Positions 23,206-34,723 of a DNA stretch of 58,443 nt are shown here, one piece after another. This DNA comes from Spirogloea muscicola (lineage: Eukaryota > Streptophyta > Zygnematophyceae > Spirogloeales > Spirogloeaceae). Position numbers and translations under genes: made by a program. The notes beneath the pieces were generated by a model. The model saw only the letters and a program-made list of their open reading frames with translations. It was not told the origin of the DNA and ran no database searches. Every line of letters begins with the position of its first letter. Position 1 is the stretch's first letter. The stretch is from contig WELB01000005.1 of NCBI GenBank assembly GCA_009602725.1, positions 1,454,359-1,512,801 on the forward strand, read 5' to 3'.

Positions 23206-25321
23206 AGGCGGCGGTGACGGAGGGTGTGTGTAGCGGCAAATCAGGAGCTAAACATGTGGCGTTAGAGGGGAGGTGGGGGGGCTTGGGAGGGGGGGAGGGA
23301 GGGTGGCCACGTGGCGGACGGGGCGGGGCCCTCCCAGCATGCGCGCCGAGTGCTCGCCACGTGGCAGAGCCCGGCGGCGTGGCAGGCTGAGATTGGCTTC
23401 TCTCCCCCCGTCCTCATCCGGAGGGCCCTCCGGCTGGTCGCCACGTGGATCAAAGACGTGGACTGATGCTGACGTGGTGTGATCCGCGGGCATCAGCGAA
23501 GCCATCCGGAATCCCAGCTTGAGAAAGAACAGTGTCAGTTGTACGTGGAGAGTAGGGGACTCTTTCCAGTGGAGGGGCCATGGCTGTAAATTGGTCAGAA
23601 TGAACTCTTAAAGGGGCCAGATGGCGCTTACGACTCAAGTGGCCACTGGGTTGCTCAGTATGCCCGGATGAGCAGCCGCAGGTCAGAGAAACTGTTTGCC
23701 AATGTAGAGCTCCCCCGAAAGGAACGACTTGGCCAGCTAGCTATTCAGACCTGCATCTCTTGACGAGAGGTTACTGAGAGTCTCGTTGCTGCTGTCTTGG
23801 TCCTTAGCACTCCGGCTTCTTCAGACCTTGTCTTTTCCTTTGGGCTGGCCTCTCCCAGCCACCAGTCAACCTGGCCGCGCTTGCTGTCCAGCCCACCCAT
23901 TCTGTTTGAGGGAAGGGCGCGCCCGTTGAGGATAGGTGCTGGAAATGCCAGCCCAAGAAAAGAACAACAAAGGACGAGAAGGGGGCCAGGGGTTCTGTTT
24001 GAACACTATTGGATTGAATTGGCCACGCTTTCGTCTCATGCGCACCGCGCGCCTTCTCTCCTTGTACTGGTGCAAGCAGTGGGTACATCGAAATAGGATG
24101 TAGGTGTCGATGAAAGGCAGTCCCGGTGAAGCAGCGTGCTGCGGCAGCCGCGGTGGAGGGCTGCAAATTGTTGCAGCTCTCACAAGTGACTGACAAGAGC
24201 AACGAGCAGGGGTGCTTGAGAGGTTCATTGGCGCGCGATCTTCACTGTGGGCGGGGCCTTGGTTCTTCTCTCAAGGCGAGCAATCTCTCCTTGGTTGCGA
24301 GCAGCTAGATCGACGAGCAGACTGACTTGCCGGCTGAAGACCAGTGGAGTTCTGTGCTCTCTGAGCAATGTCAATTCCTCGTGATTGTTCTGTGACCAGT
24401 TTGAAGCCAAGGGAGATGCCACGCACAACCTGATAAAGCAAAGGTAGCTACGGGAGCAACCTTGCCATAGTCTCAGACATCATGACGTATATCTGCCGAG
24501 GAGGAAAGCTGCCACGTAATAGAGAGAATTAGATGCTCACGAAAGAGCGCGACATTCTTTATCAAAGGGCTCCTCCAAAGCGTACCAGGTGTTATACTAG
24601 GCAGCATCCATAGCGCACATTGTGGATGTCCACTTGCTGACAAAGTAAAATACAGGCGTGTGGCCCAAAATATGTATTACATTGCCGTTATTCTGGATGT
24701 AACTGGTAGCAACTCTAGTAGCTAGCAACAACTGATGGGAAGTCAAGTTTGGCACTTGTTGCTTCCAGATCAGCGCTGGAATTAGAGAGCTGTGAACTCT
24801 AGCATAAGTTCGAGGTATGATTAACAGGCCCATCTAGACCCGTACATTGCCACATGCATACAAAAAGATGATGTGCGGAGCCCATAAGCTAAAGATGCGC
24901 TGAGGCCAAAGGGCGGAGCCATCGGAAGCTGGCCACTGCATCGCAAGGAGGCTCGGAAACGAATTTTTCCCTTCTCGAGAGGAGATAAAGAGAGGGAGAT
25001 GGCTGTGGGAGGTTGTGGCAGGGGCCACAAGTACAAGGCGGAGTTTGAAGTGGATTCTGTGTCGCAAGAGCTGGACAGGAATGAGAGGAAGCGGCTGCCT
25101 TGGGCTGCTATCAGCTGCCTCCACTATGACTTGGAGCAAGCAAAGTCGATCTTGGAGGAAGGCGTTCCAAGCTCTTGGGAAACCACTAATCTTCGCGCCA
25201 TTATGGGAAGGGCTGTGCGACCACACCTCTGCATGGACTGTGTGCTCCATTGCCCGATGAGGACTGGAGAAGTCTGAGCGGAGGGGCCGCCGTATCTCGC
25301 AGTCAGTGGCCTGTCATCTTC
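22784..25321. repeat. CGG tract, repeat remnants and MORN 3' flank
   Basis: A (GGC)n run at 23163-23210 lies upstream of the small TM gene. About 23820-23995 is a repeat copy with GGGCTGGCCTCTCCCAGCC and later GGTGCTGGAAATGCCAGCCC. About 24009-24061 is an inverted copy of the GCGCATGAATTGAAAGGG repeat. About 24490-25320 is the 3' flank of the MORN gene, with no exon that I can defend. Confidence 0.5.
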
Positions 25322-27868
25322 TCATCGCGATTGGGCATGGGCCTCCCGACGCACAGGCCGGCTGCCCGGGCTCTCCTCAAGCTTCACGGCGCGGCCGCCT
25401 GCCGCCCGCGCAAGCTGCGCAGCGCGCGTACCAGCTGCAACAGAGCGGCTGACCTGCTCATCGACTCGCAGCACCTCCTCGGCGTGCCGGGCTGCCCGCC
25501 AAGCCTCCTGTACCGCATGGAGCACGCGCTGATGGCTCACAGGAGGCGGAGAGGCAGCTTGGGCGCTTGACGATGGGGTTGAGGGCGGCGAGCCCTCCGA
25601 TGGTGGCGCAGACTGCGGCAGCCTTGGCGAGGAGCTGCTCCTGCGCTCGAGCACCCCACGGTGCCAGTAGCCGGCGCGCGTCTCGCCATTGCGGAACGTG
25701 TACAGCCCAAGGCCCTGCTTGCGGCCCTCGTGCCATGCGCCCTCGTAGCGTTGCCCATTGGCGAACTGGTATATACCGTAACCATGCATGCGGTCTGCAA
25801 AGTACTCCCCTGCATACGAGTCCCCGTTCCTGATGGCACATTACATGCGATAGAGTGTTATTACCCAAGTGGACGTGAACTCGGAAGTAGAAGTAGAGCC
25901 CAGGACAAGCAAGAGCAGAAGCCCTATGTCACCATTGTGACAGCATGCCTACATCGATGCGATACTCGTATGCCAATGCTTCTGCCAGTAAGGCAAATTT
26001 AGAGTTCTGCTTTCCAACGTGCCCGAGTGTTGTACCAAGAGGAAGGCCAGTAGCCCATACCTGAAGAGGTACTTGCCGCAGCCGTGCTTGGCGCCCCATG
26101 CAAACTCTCCCGCATACCGGCTGCCATCGGCGCAAGTCTGTATACCGGCACCATGGCTCTGGCCACGCAGCCATTGCCCCGCATATACATCGCCCGTGTA
26201 GAAGCGGTAAACACCAAAACCTGAACGAAGGCCCTGGGCATAGTGTCCGCGGTAACGGCTGCCACGTGTCCAGGTCTCAATGCCGTGACCGTCGTATTTA
26301 CCATCGCGCCACTCGCCCTCGTACCGCCCGCCGGTAGCTACAAATATGTAGACGCCAACGCCAGCTGGACGGCCGCCCTGGTATTCGCCCTCGTACCTAT
26401 CGCCGTTGTCGTAACGATGCGAGCCTAGCGGCATCGTCGCGGGCGACCGCAGTGACGTCGATGTCGCCACCACGACATCCAGAGGCGCCAGCGTCCAGTG
26501 ACCAGAGGCGGACATGGGTGCGCCACCCGCATCGGGGGCCGCAACAACCACACTCCGCAAGAGCTGTTTCTGCTGGGGCGCTGCAGGAAGGGCAATGGCT
26601 GCAACGTCTTCAGCCACTGCTTGTGCTCACTGCGAATGCATAATGGCTGCAAATTCAGCAAACATCTGAGTGCTCTGAATGTCATCCCATTATTGTGCTT
26701 GGGGTCCAGCCACCACCCTCACCCGCTGTGGAAAGCGCAGCAGGCATGCACTTGTTGCTGCCACTGTCCCTTGTCACAGGCAGCAGGAACCGCCGCGGGC
26801 TGACCAGCCGGCCCTCGGCACCATCCTGCGGCCATGGCCAGGTTCGTGGTGCGTCAGGGGACGCCCCCCTGCTGTGCGCAGGGCACAATGGCGCTGCCAG
26901 CCATTAGCACAGCCCAGCCTGAGACAGGTGACGTGCATACCTCGGCATGCCATGGAAGAACCGACGGCAGCAGCCACACATGGACGGCTGCCCAGGACCC
27001 GGCTATGAGGCGGGCGGCGGCGACGGCGAGGACCGCCAGCGCCGCAGCGGCGGCGACGGACTCTGCCCACGTCAGCGGCGGGGGGCGGAGCAGGGGCAGG
27101 AGCGGCAGCGCGACGTGCATCGTCGACCGCATGTCCGGCAGCATCCGGAGCAGCAGGCCGCCCAGGCCGACAGCAATGAGCGCCAGCGGCAGCAGCGTCG
27201 GCTGCAACCAGAAAAGACGGTCATCAATATCGTCAATAATGTTATAACCGTCAATACTGTCATTGTCATCTTATCGTTATTATCGTCATCGTCGTCATTA
27301 GCCAAGGTGGCTCGACACACACTGCAGAGGCAGCGGGATGTCAAGGCAGCACGAGAGCCAGAGCCGGCGGACGTACGTGGAAGCCAAAGCGCTTTAGCCC
27401 GACAGCTGTCGACGACAACGACGGAGGCGGCGGAGCCAATGGCGGCCGGGAGATGGCCACCGCCGGGCCAGCGAGGGCGTCCAGGCTGCCCGGCACGGTG
27501 GGGGTGCGCAGCATCGAGGGGTTCCGCGAGAGGCCCATGGCGGCGCCGCTGCTGGCGAGGGGGGTATCGCCCCCGCCTCCGCCGCCGCCGCCGCCGCCGT
27601 CGGGCCGCCAGTCGTGGCGCGGCGAGGGCGGCGGCGGCGGCTGCTGGTGGTGGTAGTGGCGGTGCTGCGTGGCGGCGAGGGCGGGGAGGATGTCCAGCAC
27701 AGCGTGCGGCGCGCGCTTCTTGGGCGTGCAGGGCAGGCGCAGCGGCACGCAGGCGTACGCCGAGCTCACGCCCTCCGCGGCCGCCTCCTCCTGCTGCTGC
27801 TGCTGCTGCTGCGCCTTCGGCGGCAGCGACGCGGCGGCAGCGGAGGCGGCGGAGGTGCCCAAATGCAT
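25322..27868 (-). CDS. MORN-repeat membrane protein (plant SET7/9-like family)
   Basis: Four exons in phase: 27377-27868 (ATG), 26941-27201, 26061-26569, 25322-25829 (TGA); 589 residues. The N-terminal ~160 residues are low-complexity with Gln, Pro, His and Gly runs. Exon 2 has several hydrophobic segments (TLLPLALIAVGLGGLLLRML and SVAAAAALAVLAVAAARLIA), so the protein is probably membrane-embedded. From about residue 290 come seven or more MORN repeats (YDNGDRYEGEYQGGRPAGVG, GRYEGEWRDGKYDGHG, SRYAGEFAWGAKHGCGKY, QRYEGAWHEGRKQGLGLYTF). The C-terminal tail has an Ala-rich helix (VLRVDEQVSRSVAAGTRAAQ). MORN repeats bind lipids or act as membrane scaffolds; the order of TM block, MORN array and Ala-rich helix matches the Arabidopsis At4g17080-type proteins from memory. 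No SET catalytic domain is present, so the common SET7/9 label is misleading. The start codon is the least certain part. Confidence 0.87.
27202..27376 (-). other. MORN intron 1 with low-complexity (GTCAT/TCAA)-like run
   Basis: This 175-base intron contains an AT-rich run of TCAATA, GTCATT and ATCGTC units at about 27221-27300. It stands out against the GC-rich exons on both sides and has no coding meaning. Confidence 0.5.
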
Positions 27869-29582
27869 GTCACGGCGGCGCCCGCCTTCCGGGCCGCCGC
27901 CGCCCGTCAGTGGCAAACCGAGGGCTGTCTGGGGAGGACTGGCGGGGGCGCCATGGGCGGGGGAGGCCCGGAGGTGGGTGGGCGGGGGAAGGTGGTGAGA
28001 GCTACAGTTCCGCGGCCATGGAGGGTGTGGGCGCGCACGCTGGGGGCCCGCCCGGCTCCGCGGGCGACGGGGTGGGGAGCAGCAGCGGTTGGTGGTGGTT
28101 CTCGTTCCAACGGGGCCATCTCAGTGGCTCCATGTCTACATTCCCTTTTTGGGCTGGCCTCTCACAGCCATTGCCTTGAATGTTGGAACTGCTGTTTCTC
28201 CCAGTGGCTCTCCGGCCGCCGTACCTCATTAGTGGCGGGACGTCGCGGGGGCCCACCGCCGCCGACGTCGCGGAGCCCCCCAACCGGTTGGGGATGTTGA
28301 GCGCCATTCGTCGTGGCTTATATGGTCTTGTGGGGTTTTACGCTTTCCGTCCCTTGGCCAATCTTGTTTTCGGGCTGGCCCTTCACTGGATTAAGCTTTT
28401 CCAGGGGGCAGAATCTACTTCATTTCACGCGGGAGAAGTAGCTGTTCCACAGGGGGCGAGGGCTGCAAAGATGAGGCCTTTTGAGCTGCAAAGGGCCATC
28501 GCACAAAAGAAAAAACAGTTCCAGAAGGACCACAGCCGCCGCCTGGGTAAAAGAGTCTCACGTTGGGCCGCCGTTACTCCGCCCCGTCGGCCGGTCGTCT
28601 GCAACGGGCAGGCCAAAAAGCGGGCCCGGCCCTGCCCGGCCGCGCCTCGGGCGGGGAAGCGCCGCTGACGGGCAGCGCGGGAAAAGCAGAGCCGTGGCGG
28701 ACGATGCCCCTCCCGCCCAGCCCCCCCGAGTGTCGGGAAGGGAGCTCCCCGCCGCCGCAAGGGGTTTGGGGTTTATCCAAAACCCCCAGTGGCGGCGGCA
28801 AGGGGCCCACAACCCGCCTGGCCCATGTGAAGATTTAGGAAGGGCGATGGCTGTGATTGGCCAGCCCACAAATAGCATGCACAAAGTTCGAATGGGGGCC
28901 ATGTGGCTCCGACAGCAGCGCCCCCGCCACCCCCGCCATGACCGCGCCGGCTGCCCACCGCTTTCGCTGCTGACCAGTGGTTACTTTCAGAAGAAAGGGC
29001 TCGCCCATTGAGGATAGGGGCTGGACAAGCCAGCCCAAAAAAGAATGAACAAAGAACGAGAAGGGGGCCAGAGGAAGCCAGAGGAAGCGCTAAGAAACCA
29101 AAGCACACAAAGAAAGAAAGCAGCTACAAATTACTCAGGAACCCTCAGTAACTCAGTTACTTTCGCCCTGTTCCCACGGCGGTCGGGGACGGGGGTCGAG
29201 GTCGAAGGTCTTGCTGAGGTGTCGCGCGCTGAGTGGAAAAGACCCGTTTCACTGGAGGTCGCGCGCCGGTCATCCACCCCTCCACGCCAGCGCACGTGAA
29301 TCGATGACGCGGCCCGCCGTTTGCCACTCTGGCCCCCCGTTTGACACCGTGGCTCGCCGATTTTGCGGGGGGAGCGCGCGAATTTCGTACCGGGGTAGAC
29401 CCCGGTACGAAACGCGCGCTTTGGGAGGATGGCGGCGGAGCCAATCGACGGCAGCCACGCACACGCGCGCCCCCGCGCCAAAATGTGTCGATTCGAACTT
29501 CGATGAGGAGGGAGGAGGGAGGGAGGGAGGAGGGAGGGAGGGAGGAGGGGCTCCTCGCCCGCCTGCCTGCAGCAAAGAAGAT
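27869..29582. repeat. GC-rich intergenic with repeat copies and a G-rich run
   Basis: Copies of the hairpin repeat occur near 28150 (GGGCTGGCCTCTCACAGCC), near 28370 and near 28855. The well-preserved copy at about 28990-29095 reads AAGGGCTCGCCCATTGAGGA, then GGGGCTGGACAAGCCAGCCC, then AGAATGAACAAAG. A perfect 14-bp inverted repeat lies at 29383-29412. A purine run of repeated GGGA/GGA lies at about 29505-29550 and could form a G-quadruplex. No gene was found. Confidence 0.55.
29383..29412. repeat. perfect 14-bp palindrome, 2-base centre
   Basis: TTTCGTACCGGGGT and its exact reverse complement are separated by AG, with GCGCG on both sides. It lies 170 bases left of the long inverted repeat. 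It could be two transposon ends placed head-to-head, or a hairpin. Confidence 0.85.
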
Positions 29583-29905
29583 GAGGAAGAAGGTCTCTGA
29601 GCATACAATGTGGGTTTACCATCCCTCAAATAACGAGTATTCCTACACCACAGATGTGCAACTGGTAACAGGTTATCCGCTTAAGAACAACATAATGCAC
29701 AAGATCGTAGGTGTTGTAAACGACGACTCTTGCAAGGGACTTACAATAGAGGACGCAAGAGTCGCTGTTTACAACACCTACGATCTTGTGCATTATGTTG
29801 TTCTTTAGCGGATAACCTGTTACCAGTTGCACATCTGTGGTGTAGGAATACTCGGTAATTGAGGGATGGTAAACCCACATTGTATGCTCAGAGACCTTCT
29901 TCCTC
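29583..29905. repeat. long inverted repeat, 151-bp arms, 21-base loop
   Basis: Left arm 29583-29733 and right arm 29755-29905 are reverse complements with 5 mismatches in 151 by direct comparison (two near CCCTCAA, one in CCGCTTAAG, two near GTAAAC). The loop is 29734-29754. Each arm is open in one frame and reads as a protein-like segment (HTMWVYHPS, YTTDVQLVTGYPLKNN), so the same segment appears on both strands. The mismatches argue against a simple fold-back artefact of sequencing. The right arm begins about 80 bases after the point where the neighbouring transposase loses homology. Confidence 0.93.
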
Positions 29906-29979
29906 GCCCTCTCTGCGCGCACTTCTCTCTGCGCTCCCCCCGCCTGTGCGGTCCCCCGCCTGGGGCATGTTCCTTGGGT

Positions 29980-30557
29980 CCGATGATGGAGAGGTGGCTG
30001 CCGTCCACAGCTCCCATGATGCACGGTATTCCCCTCAGCTCCTCAACGTCTGCAACGATGCCTGCCATCTGTTCACGTGTGGCCATCGCACGTACAATGG
30101 GAGTAGCTCCTTCTCGATGGCCTCTAAGACCTCCATAATAATCTTGCATGTCGTGGACGTTCCTAGACCAAAAAGGTCAGCGATCACGTTGAGATAACTC
30201 CCGCTTGCAAGACGATGGAGTGTGACTAGTATGCGCACCTCCACTGGCACCGCCTTCCGCATATTGGTGTCATGGCGTTGTAATGAGGGCCCCAGGTTTT
30301 GACATAGTATTTGGAAGGTGTGTCGTGACTCGAGATTTGAATAAGCCCTCATCGTAACCATGCATCAGAGTGTTGGCGTAAGTTGTTGACCTTTCGTAGG
30401 ACCAAAGACGTCTTCTCTTTGCTTGGTGCTCAGACGCCTTCCTCTCTTGCTCCCAAATGAGCAATGTCAACTCCTCGTCAAGGGCGATGTTGACGTCTAA
30501 GAAGATGAACATCATTAGCACCACCAGGAGTGCTATCACAATCCCTTCTTGCTCCAT
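29980..30557 (-). pseudogene. PIF/Harbinger (HARBI1-like) transposase remnant
   Basis: DDE nuclease of the Harbinger DNA transposon group, broken. From ATG at 30557 the first frame gives a short hydrophobic start and an ERKASEHQAKRRRLW stretch. Near 30330 homology moves to another frame (FQILCQNLGPSLQRHDTNMR, LHRLASGSYLNVIADLFGLG). Near 30070-30100 it moves again (ELRGIPCIMGAVDGSHLSII, which carries the first catalytic Asp). Homology ends at about 29980, before the rest of the DDE domain. So there are at least two frameshifts plus a 3' truncation, with the long inverted repeat where the missing part should be. I could not identify terminal inverted repeats or a target-site duplication. Confidence 0.85.
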
Positions 30558-30655
30558 GTCTGCACAAGCAGACGATGGAGAAGTTTATAGCTGAGGCTTG
30601 TATGCGAACTTTCACAATCCTCAAACTTGTCCCAGCTCACTCGCAACCGGCATGT

Positions 30656-31015
30656 GACTTGGCACGCCCGCAAAGCTTGCAAACTGTCGACACAATGCGT
30701 GCAATAGTACCTGGGAGAGCGGCAGTGCTCTTTGCTTGAGTTCAAGAATCGGCGGTGCAACTGAAGGCCGGTCCAGCCGCCTGCAAAATCCATCCAGCCA
30801 CAAGTTGGCTCAGCAACGGACGGGCGGGCATGACTCGGCACGCCCGCAAAGCTTGCAAATTGTCGACACAATGCGTGCAATAGTACCTGGAAGAGCGGCA
30901 GTGCTCTTTGCTTGAGTTCAGGAATCGGCGGTGCAACTGAACGCCGGTCCAGCCGCCTGCAAAGTCCCTGCAGGCACAGGATGAGTCAGCAACTCATGGC
31001 GGGCTTGTTTGGCGG
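30656..31015. repeat. 176-bp tandem repeat, about two copies
   Basis: GGCACGCCCGCAAAGCTTGC begins at 30661 and again at 30837, a period of 176. The copies share GTCGACACAATGCGTGCAAT, AGAGCGGCAGTGCTCTTTGC and GGCGGTGCAACTGAA with few differences. A third start (GGCGGCGTGCCCGC) appears at about 31013 but diverges quickly. Confidence 0.85.
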
Positions 31016-34000
31016 CGTGCCCGCTATGCCCTCGGCGTACGCGGTGCAGCGCTTGTGGCAGCCACCCGCAGTTGCTGATTGCACCCCCATGCTTGCGCCA
31101 GCGTTGACGCACTGCCGCTGTTGTTCTCCTCGCAGCGCGAGCTTGCAGGTTGGAGGTTGCGACGAAGAAGGCAGGTCGCAAGTGGCTGCGGAATCTCTGC
31201 AGCCGGCAGTGCTCGTGCAGCACACTCGCAGTGGCCTTGCGCTTGCGCGTCCGCGTGCCACCGCTGGCGGCGTCCAGAGCGGGCGCGCCCGCACTGCCCG
31301 GGCCGCCTGCGCTCGGTAAGCCAGTCGCAAGCAATGGGAGTGGGAGCAGTTGCCTTGCTTCTCTTCTCGTCCACCACCGCGGCGCGCACCTGCTCCCGCC
31401 TTGCGGCAGGCGGAGCGCCGAGCTGGCGCTCCGCTGTCGCACGTTTCCGCCAAATCTCCGCACGTGCTGCTGGTGTGGCGGCTGGGCGCCCGGCGACCTC
31501 CGCCACGTAATGGTCATCCGACCTCGACCTCGACCTTTTCGTGAAGGGGGGGTTTGAACAAGTGGCTCTCTCAAGGGGGTGTGCAGAGTTGAGACTCTTC
31601 CAGTGCTGTGATCGACCCTAAACCTAAGCCTAAACCCCAAAAACGAAATTGGCAGAGAAGGGAATGAAGGCGAGAGCTGTGAACAGCCAGCCCAAAGCAG
31701 CTCACAGCCATACTCCGGAAGAGCAACTTTATCCAAAGAGCGGCACTGCAATCAGAGCCATCGCCCTCCTTCTGGAAGAGAAACGACGCTTCCAGGAGAG
31801 GGCGGTGGCTGGGAGACGCCAGCCCATAGAATAGAGCTGGAAGGAGTCTTCTTCTGAAGGCGGCGCGAGCTGTGCAATAGCTGTGACGCATTTTACTTGG
31901 GACGCATACCAAGAGTCTTTCTCTCATTGGAAGAAGCTCGCCCAACTTAAGCAGGTGGCTGGGAAAGCCAACCCAGGAAGAATGGACAATGTTCAAAGAG
32001 CCATAAAGGGCCTAAACCACACAGCTATGCAGGAGACTACAGCGGAGGGGAGCTTAGTAAACCAGGTAACTCATTGGGGAAATGCTGTCCATTCTTTCTG
32101 GGCTGGCTTTTTGCAGCCCCCACCCATTTTCATTCTTCTATTTGGATGATGTCGTGGCATTAGGGGCACTCACGCCGACTGTACTGGCTGGCGACAAAGC
32201 ATGCGGATATAAAGAGCGGCACTGCAAGGATCAACTCCGGGGAGACCCCTTTCATTCACGCGATATGAACATCTATGGCGGCTACGGTATGCACTAGTCA
32301 CTACTCCACTGCTTGACTCAGCTGGTAGACGCATGTTGTTGTAGTCGGGCCGGTGGCTTGGGGCATGATAGCGTCCCGCAAGCATTTATTGCCGTGCCGT
32401 GCAGTGTAGCGACTGCCTGTGACCCGAGTGGGGGCGTTGCAAGGCTGCTGAATGGGCGGCGCCTGCCGGGGCCCAGGGCGCCGCGTCGAGGGCCTGCCCG
32501 CCCCAAGCCGGGAGTCGGGCGCGGGCGCCCCTCGGAGGGGGGGCGCTCGCGCCGCGCTGAGGTGGCGGGCACCGCGCCAGGCGGGGAACCGAGCAGCGAC
32601 CACCGCCCGCCCTGTATGCGGCTGTTGCTTGCTTTGCATCGTTCCCCTAGGCTCTAGCCGTACATTAGCGTGCTGGGCGGCCACTGAGCCAGGCCACTGC
32701 CGTCCGTGGTGGACTTAGGCTCTCAGATTAGTCCATCGGATATGTTTGTGCTCACTCGTGGGTTAAAGTGTATTTCGTCAGTTGTGTTCTTCAATCTTAC
32801 CTTAGCCCCTCTTACCTTTTTCGATGGTCTTTCCATACAGTGTACTGGTGTTCATTGGCCTCCTGTTCGCGCTTTTGCTGCAGCCTTTGAACGCTCGGTC
32901 ATGCCGAGCTGGCCACAAACTGCAATCACGACAGGTTGCACTGGCCGCTCGTTGCCCTATCGACAGGGGACTTGTTACCCGATAACCAGTCCCTCTGACC
33001 TGCGGAAGCTTACCAGGGAATATTGAGCACCCAGTGGCCATTTGAGTCGCCGTGTGCTTTAGTGCTTTTCTGGCACCTTTGAACTTTGTTCATTCCTCTT
33101 TCCTAGGCTGGCCATGCCATTGCCGTCCTTGAAGTGTCCTGAAGCGAGCTTCCTTTCTGAAAGTTTTCTTGCTCTGCCTGCTCGTCTTTCACGTTCAGCA
33201 ACCTGTACCTTGCTGTTCATGTTCTGCAGCCTGTACCTGTCTTTGACGTCCTACAGCCATCACTTCCTGTCGTAATGTGGGAGGACCAGCAGACCGTCCT
33301 CGTCTTGGCGCAGATGCAGACGCAGACGCAAACGCAGATTTACTCATGGTCACGCAGAGTTCAGAGTAGCACAAAGACTTGCCTGGTTACGCACAGAGCC
33401 GGCGAGCACTCAGCTCCACCTGGCCGCACACAGAGCTGGCAAGCGCACAACGCCGCCTCGCCGCACACAGAGCCGCCGCACACACAGCGCTGCCTAGCCG
33501 CACACGCGATCCAGCGAGATCGCTCGGGCCAATTATGCAATATGCAGGGGCCTCCCTTACCGAGGGCGACTCTCATCGGCCCAGCAGGACGAGCGGGATG
33601 GGTGACTATCCCGGCCCACTGATTCACCACATTACTACGTTCAATACTTTCTCCCTTGCACATTGCCGTCCCATATCCCTACATTGGATGTTGACCCCTA
33701 CTTGCTGACCTGTAAATACTAAGCGGGACAGGCATAGCAGCAGGTGATGAAAGTGATGAAAGTCTGTGGATGTGCTTGCCTAAGTTACTTGGCCACTTGG
33801 ACTACACCACTCAAGACACGCCTATATCCCGCCCTAAAAGTGTCTTGCACTGAGGATGGGCAGCCATCTTGTGCCCGAGGGGCTTTTGAATGTCCGCCAA
33901 TCATAATGCACTAGCGTGCCATGCTAGGCAGCAAGCTGCAATTGGCAGACCTTCGTAGAGCTTGGAGATCACGGTGGACTACTTGTGCACCGGGTGGTGC

Positions 34001-34723
34001 TTCTAATGATCTTGGAGATCCTCGTCCTAACAGAGTTTCAATGCACACAGACTTCACTGTCCACTTGAAGTCTTGCTGACCAGTAGACTTACACGTGCTA
34101 TCACAATAAAACAGCAAAACATATTGATGCTCCCAAGCTGTAGATGTTGACGAGCTGCAAGCTCTCACTAAGTGATCTGTGGAGCATGAAGGGCACCCTC
34201 AATGGAGCTTGACAGGGTTGTGAATCCCAATACTTCTTCACTGATCAACAGGCTGAGAAAGTTGCACATATCTGAAGTCACGCAACCTGCAAGCATGCTG
34301 TCCCAGAAGAAATGGTTATTCTCCCATGCCAAATCTGGCAGCGGCTGCTCCTAACCTTTCTCTGCTACAAATATCACTGCAAATTCAGTGGCACAATTAC
34401 CCAAGGCAGGGGTCTAGATGAGGGATGTCAAAAGTGGAAGTGACTGCATAGTCATCGCATCTTGGGTTCATGCTCTTCAGGCTACCACCGGATGCTCAGA
34501 CAGACCTGCAGCCAGAATGTGCAAAAAGGGATGCTGATGAGAAACGGGTGGGGGCGCCCAGGGAAGGAGAGGGACAGCCCAAAACGGAGCCGACGTTGCG
34601 CCAGCCCACAGCTCAGAACAACGGTCACTGCCCTGGCATGGTGCTCCACGCAGAGGAGCAACCCCCTAGAGCCACGGGCAAAAGGTCCCCGCATGCCTAT
34701 CTAAAAGCAATCATGCGAGCTCT
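31016..34723. repeat. gene-free block: GC-rich unique DNA, hairpin repeats, satellite-like runs
   Basis: About 31016-31555 is GC-rich with many overlapping open frames on both strands, none recognisable. About 31556-32300 has repeat copies (GAGAGCTGTGAACAGCCAGC near 31668, GTGGCTGGGAGACGCCAGCC near 31803, GGGCTGGCTTTTTGCAGCCC near 32099). ACCCTAAACCTAAGCCTAAA near 31613 is telomere-like. About 33313-33340 has a short run of GCAGAC/GCAAAC units. About 33390-33510 has degenerate CCGCACACAGAGC units. About 33700-34720 is AT-richer, with no exon that I can defend. Confidence 0.5.

Noticed and set aside
25322-27868. SET7/9 histone methyltransferase or PIP5-kinase
   Set aside because: Only MORN repeats and membrane segments are present; neither a SET nor a kinase domain is encoded.
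29581-29808. protein-like frame within the inverted repeat as a gene
   Set aside because: The two halves of the frame come from opposite arms; only one arm can represent an original coding segment, so I report it as a repeat.
30656-31015. CRISPR array
   Set aside because: Repeats are 176 bases, contiguous and without spacers, and this is eukaryotic DNA.
30918-31751. 277-codon minus-strand frame and overlapping frames on both strands
   Set aside because: GC-rich sequence is open in many frames at once, with no recognisable domain and no splice pattern.
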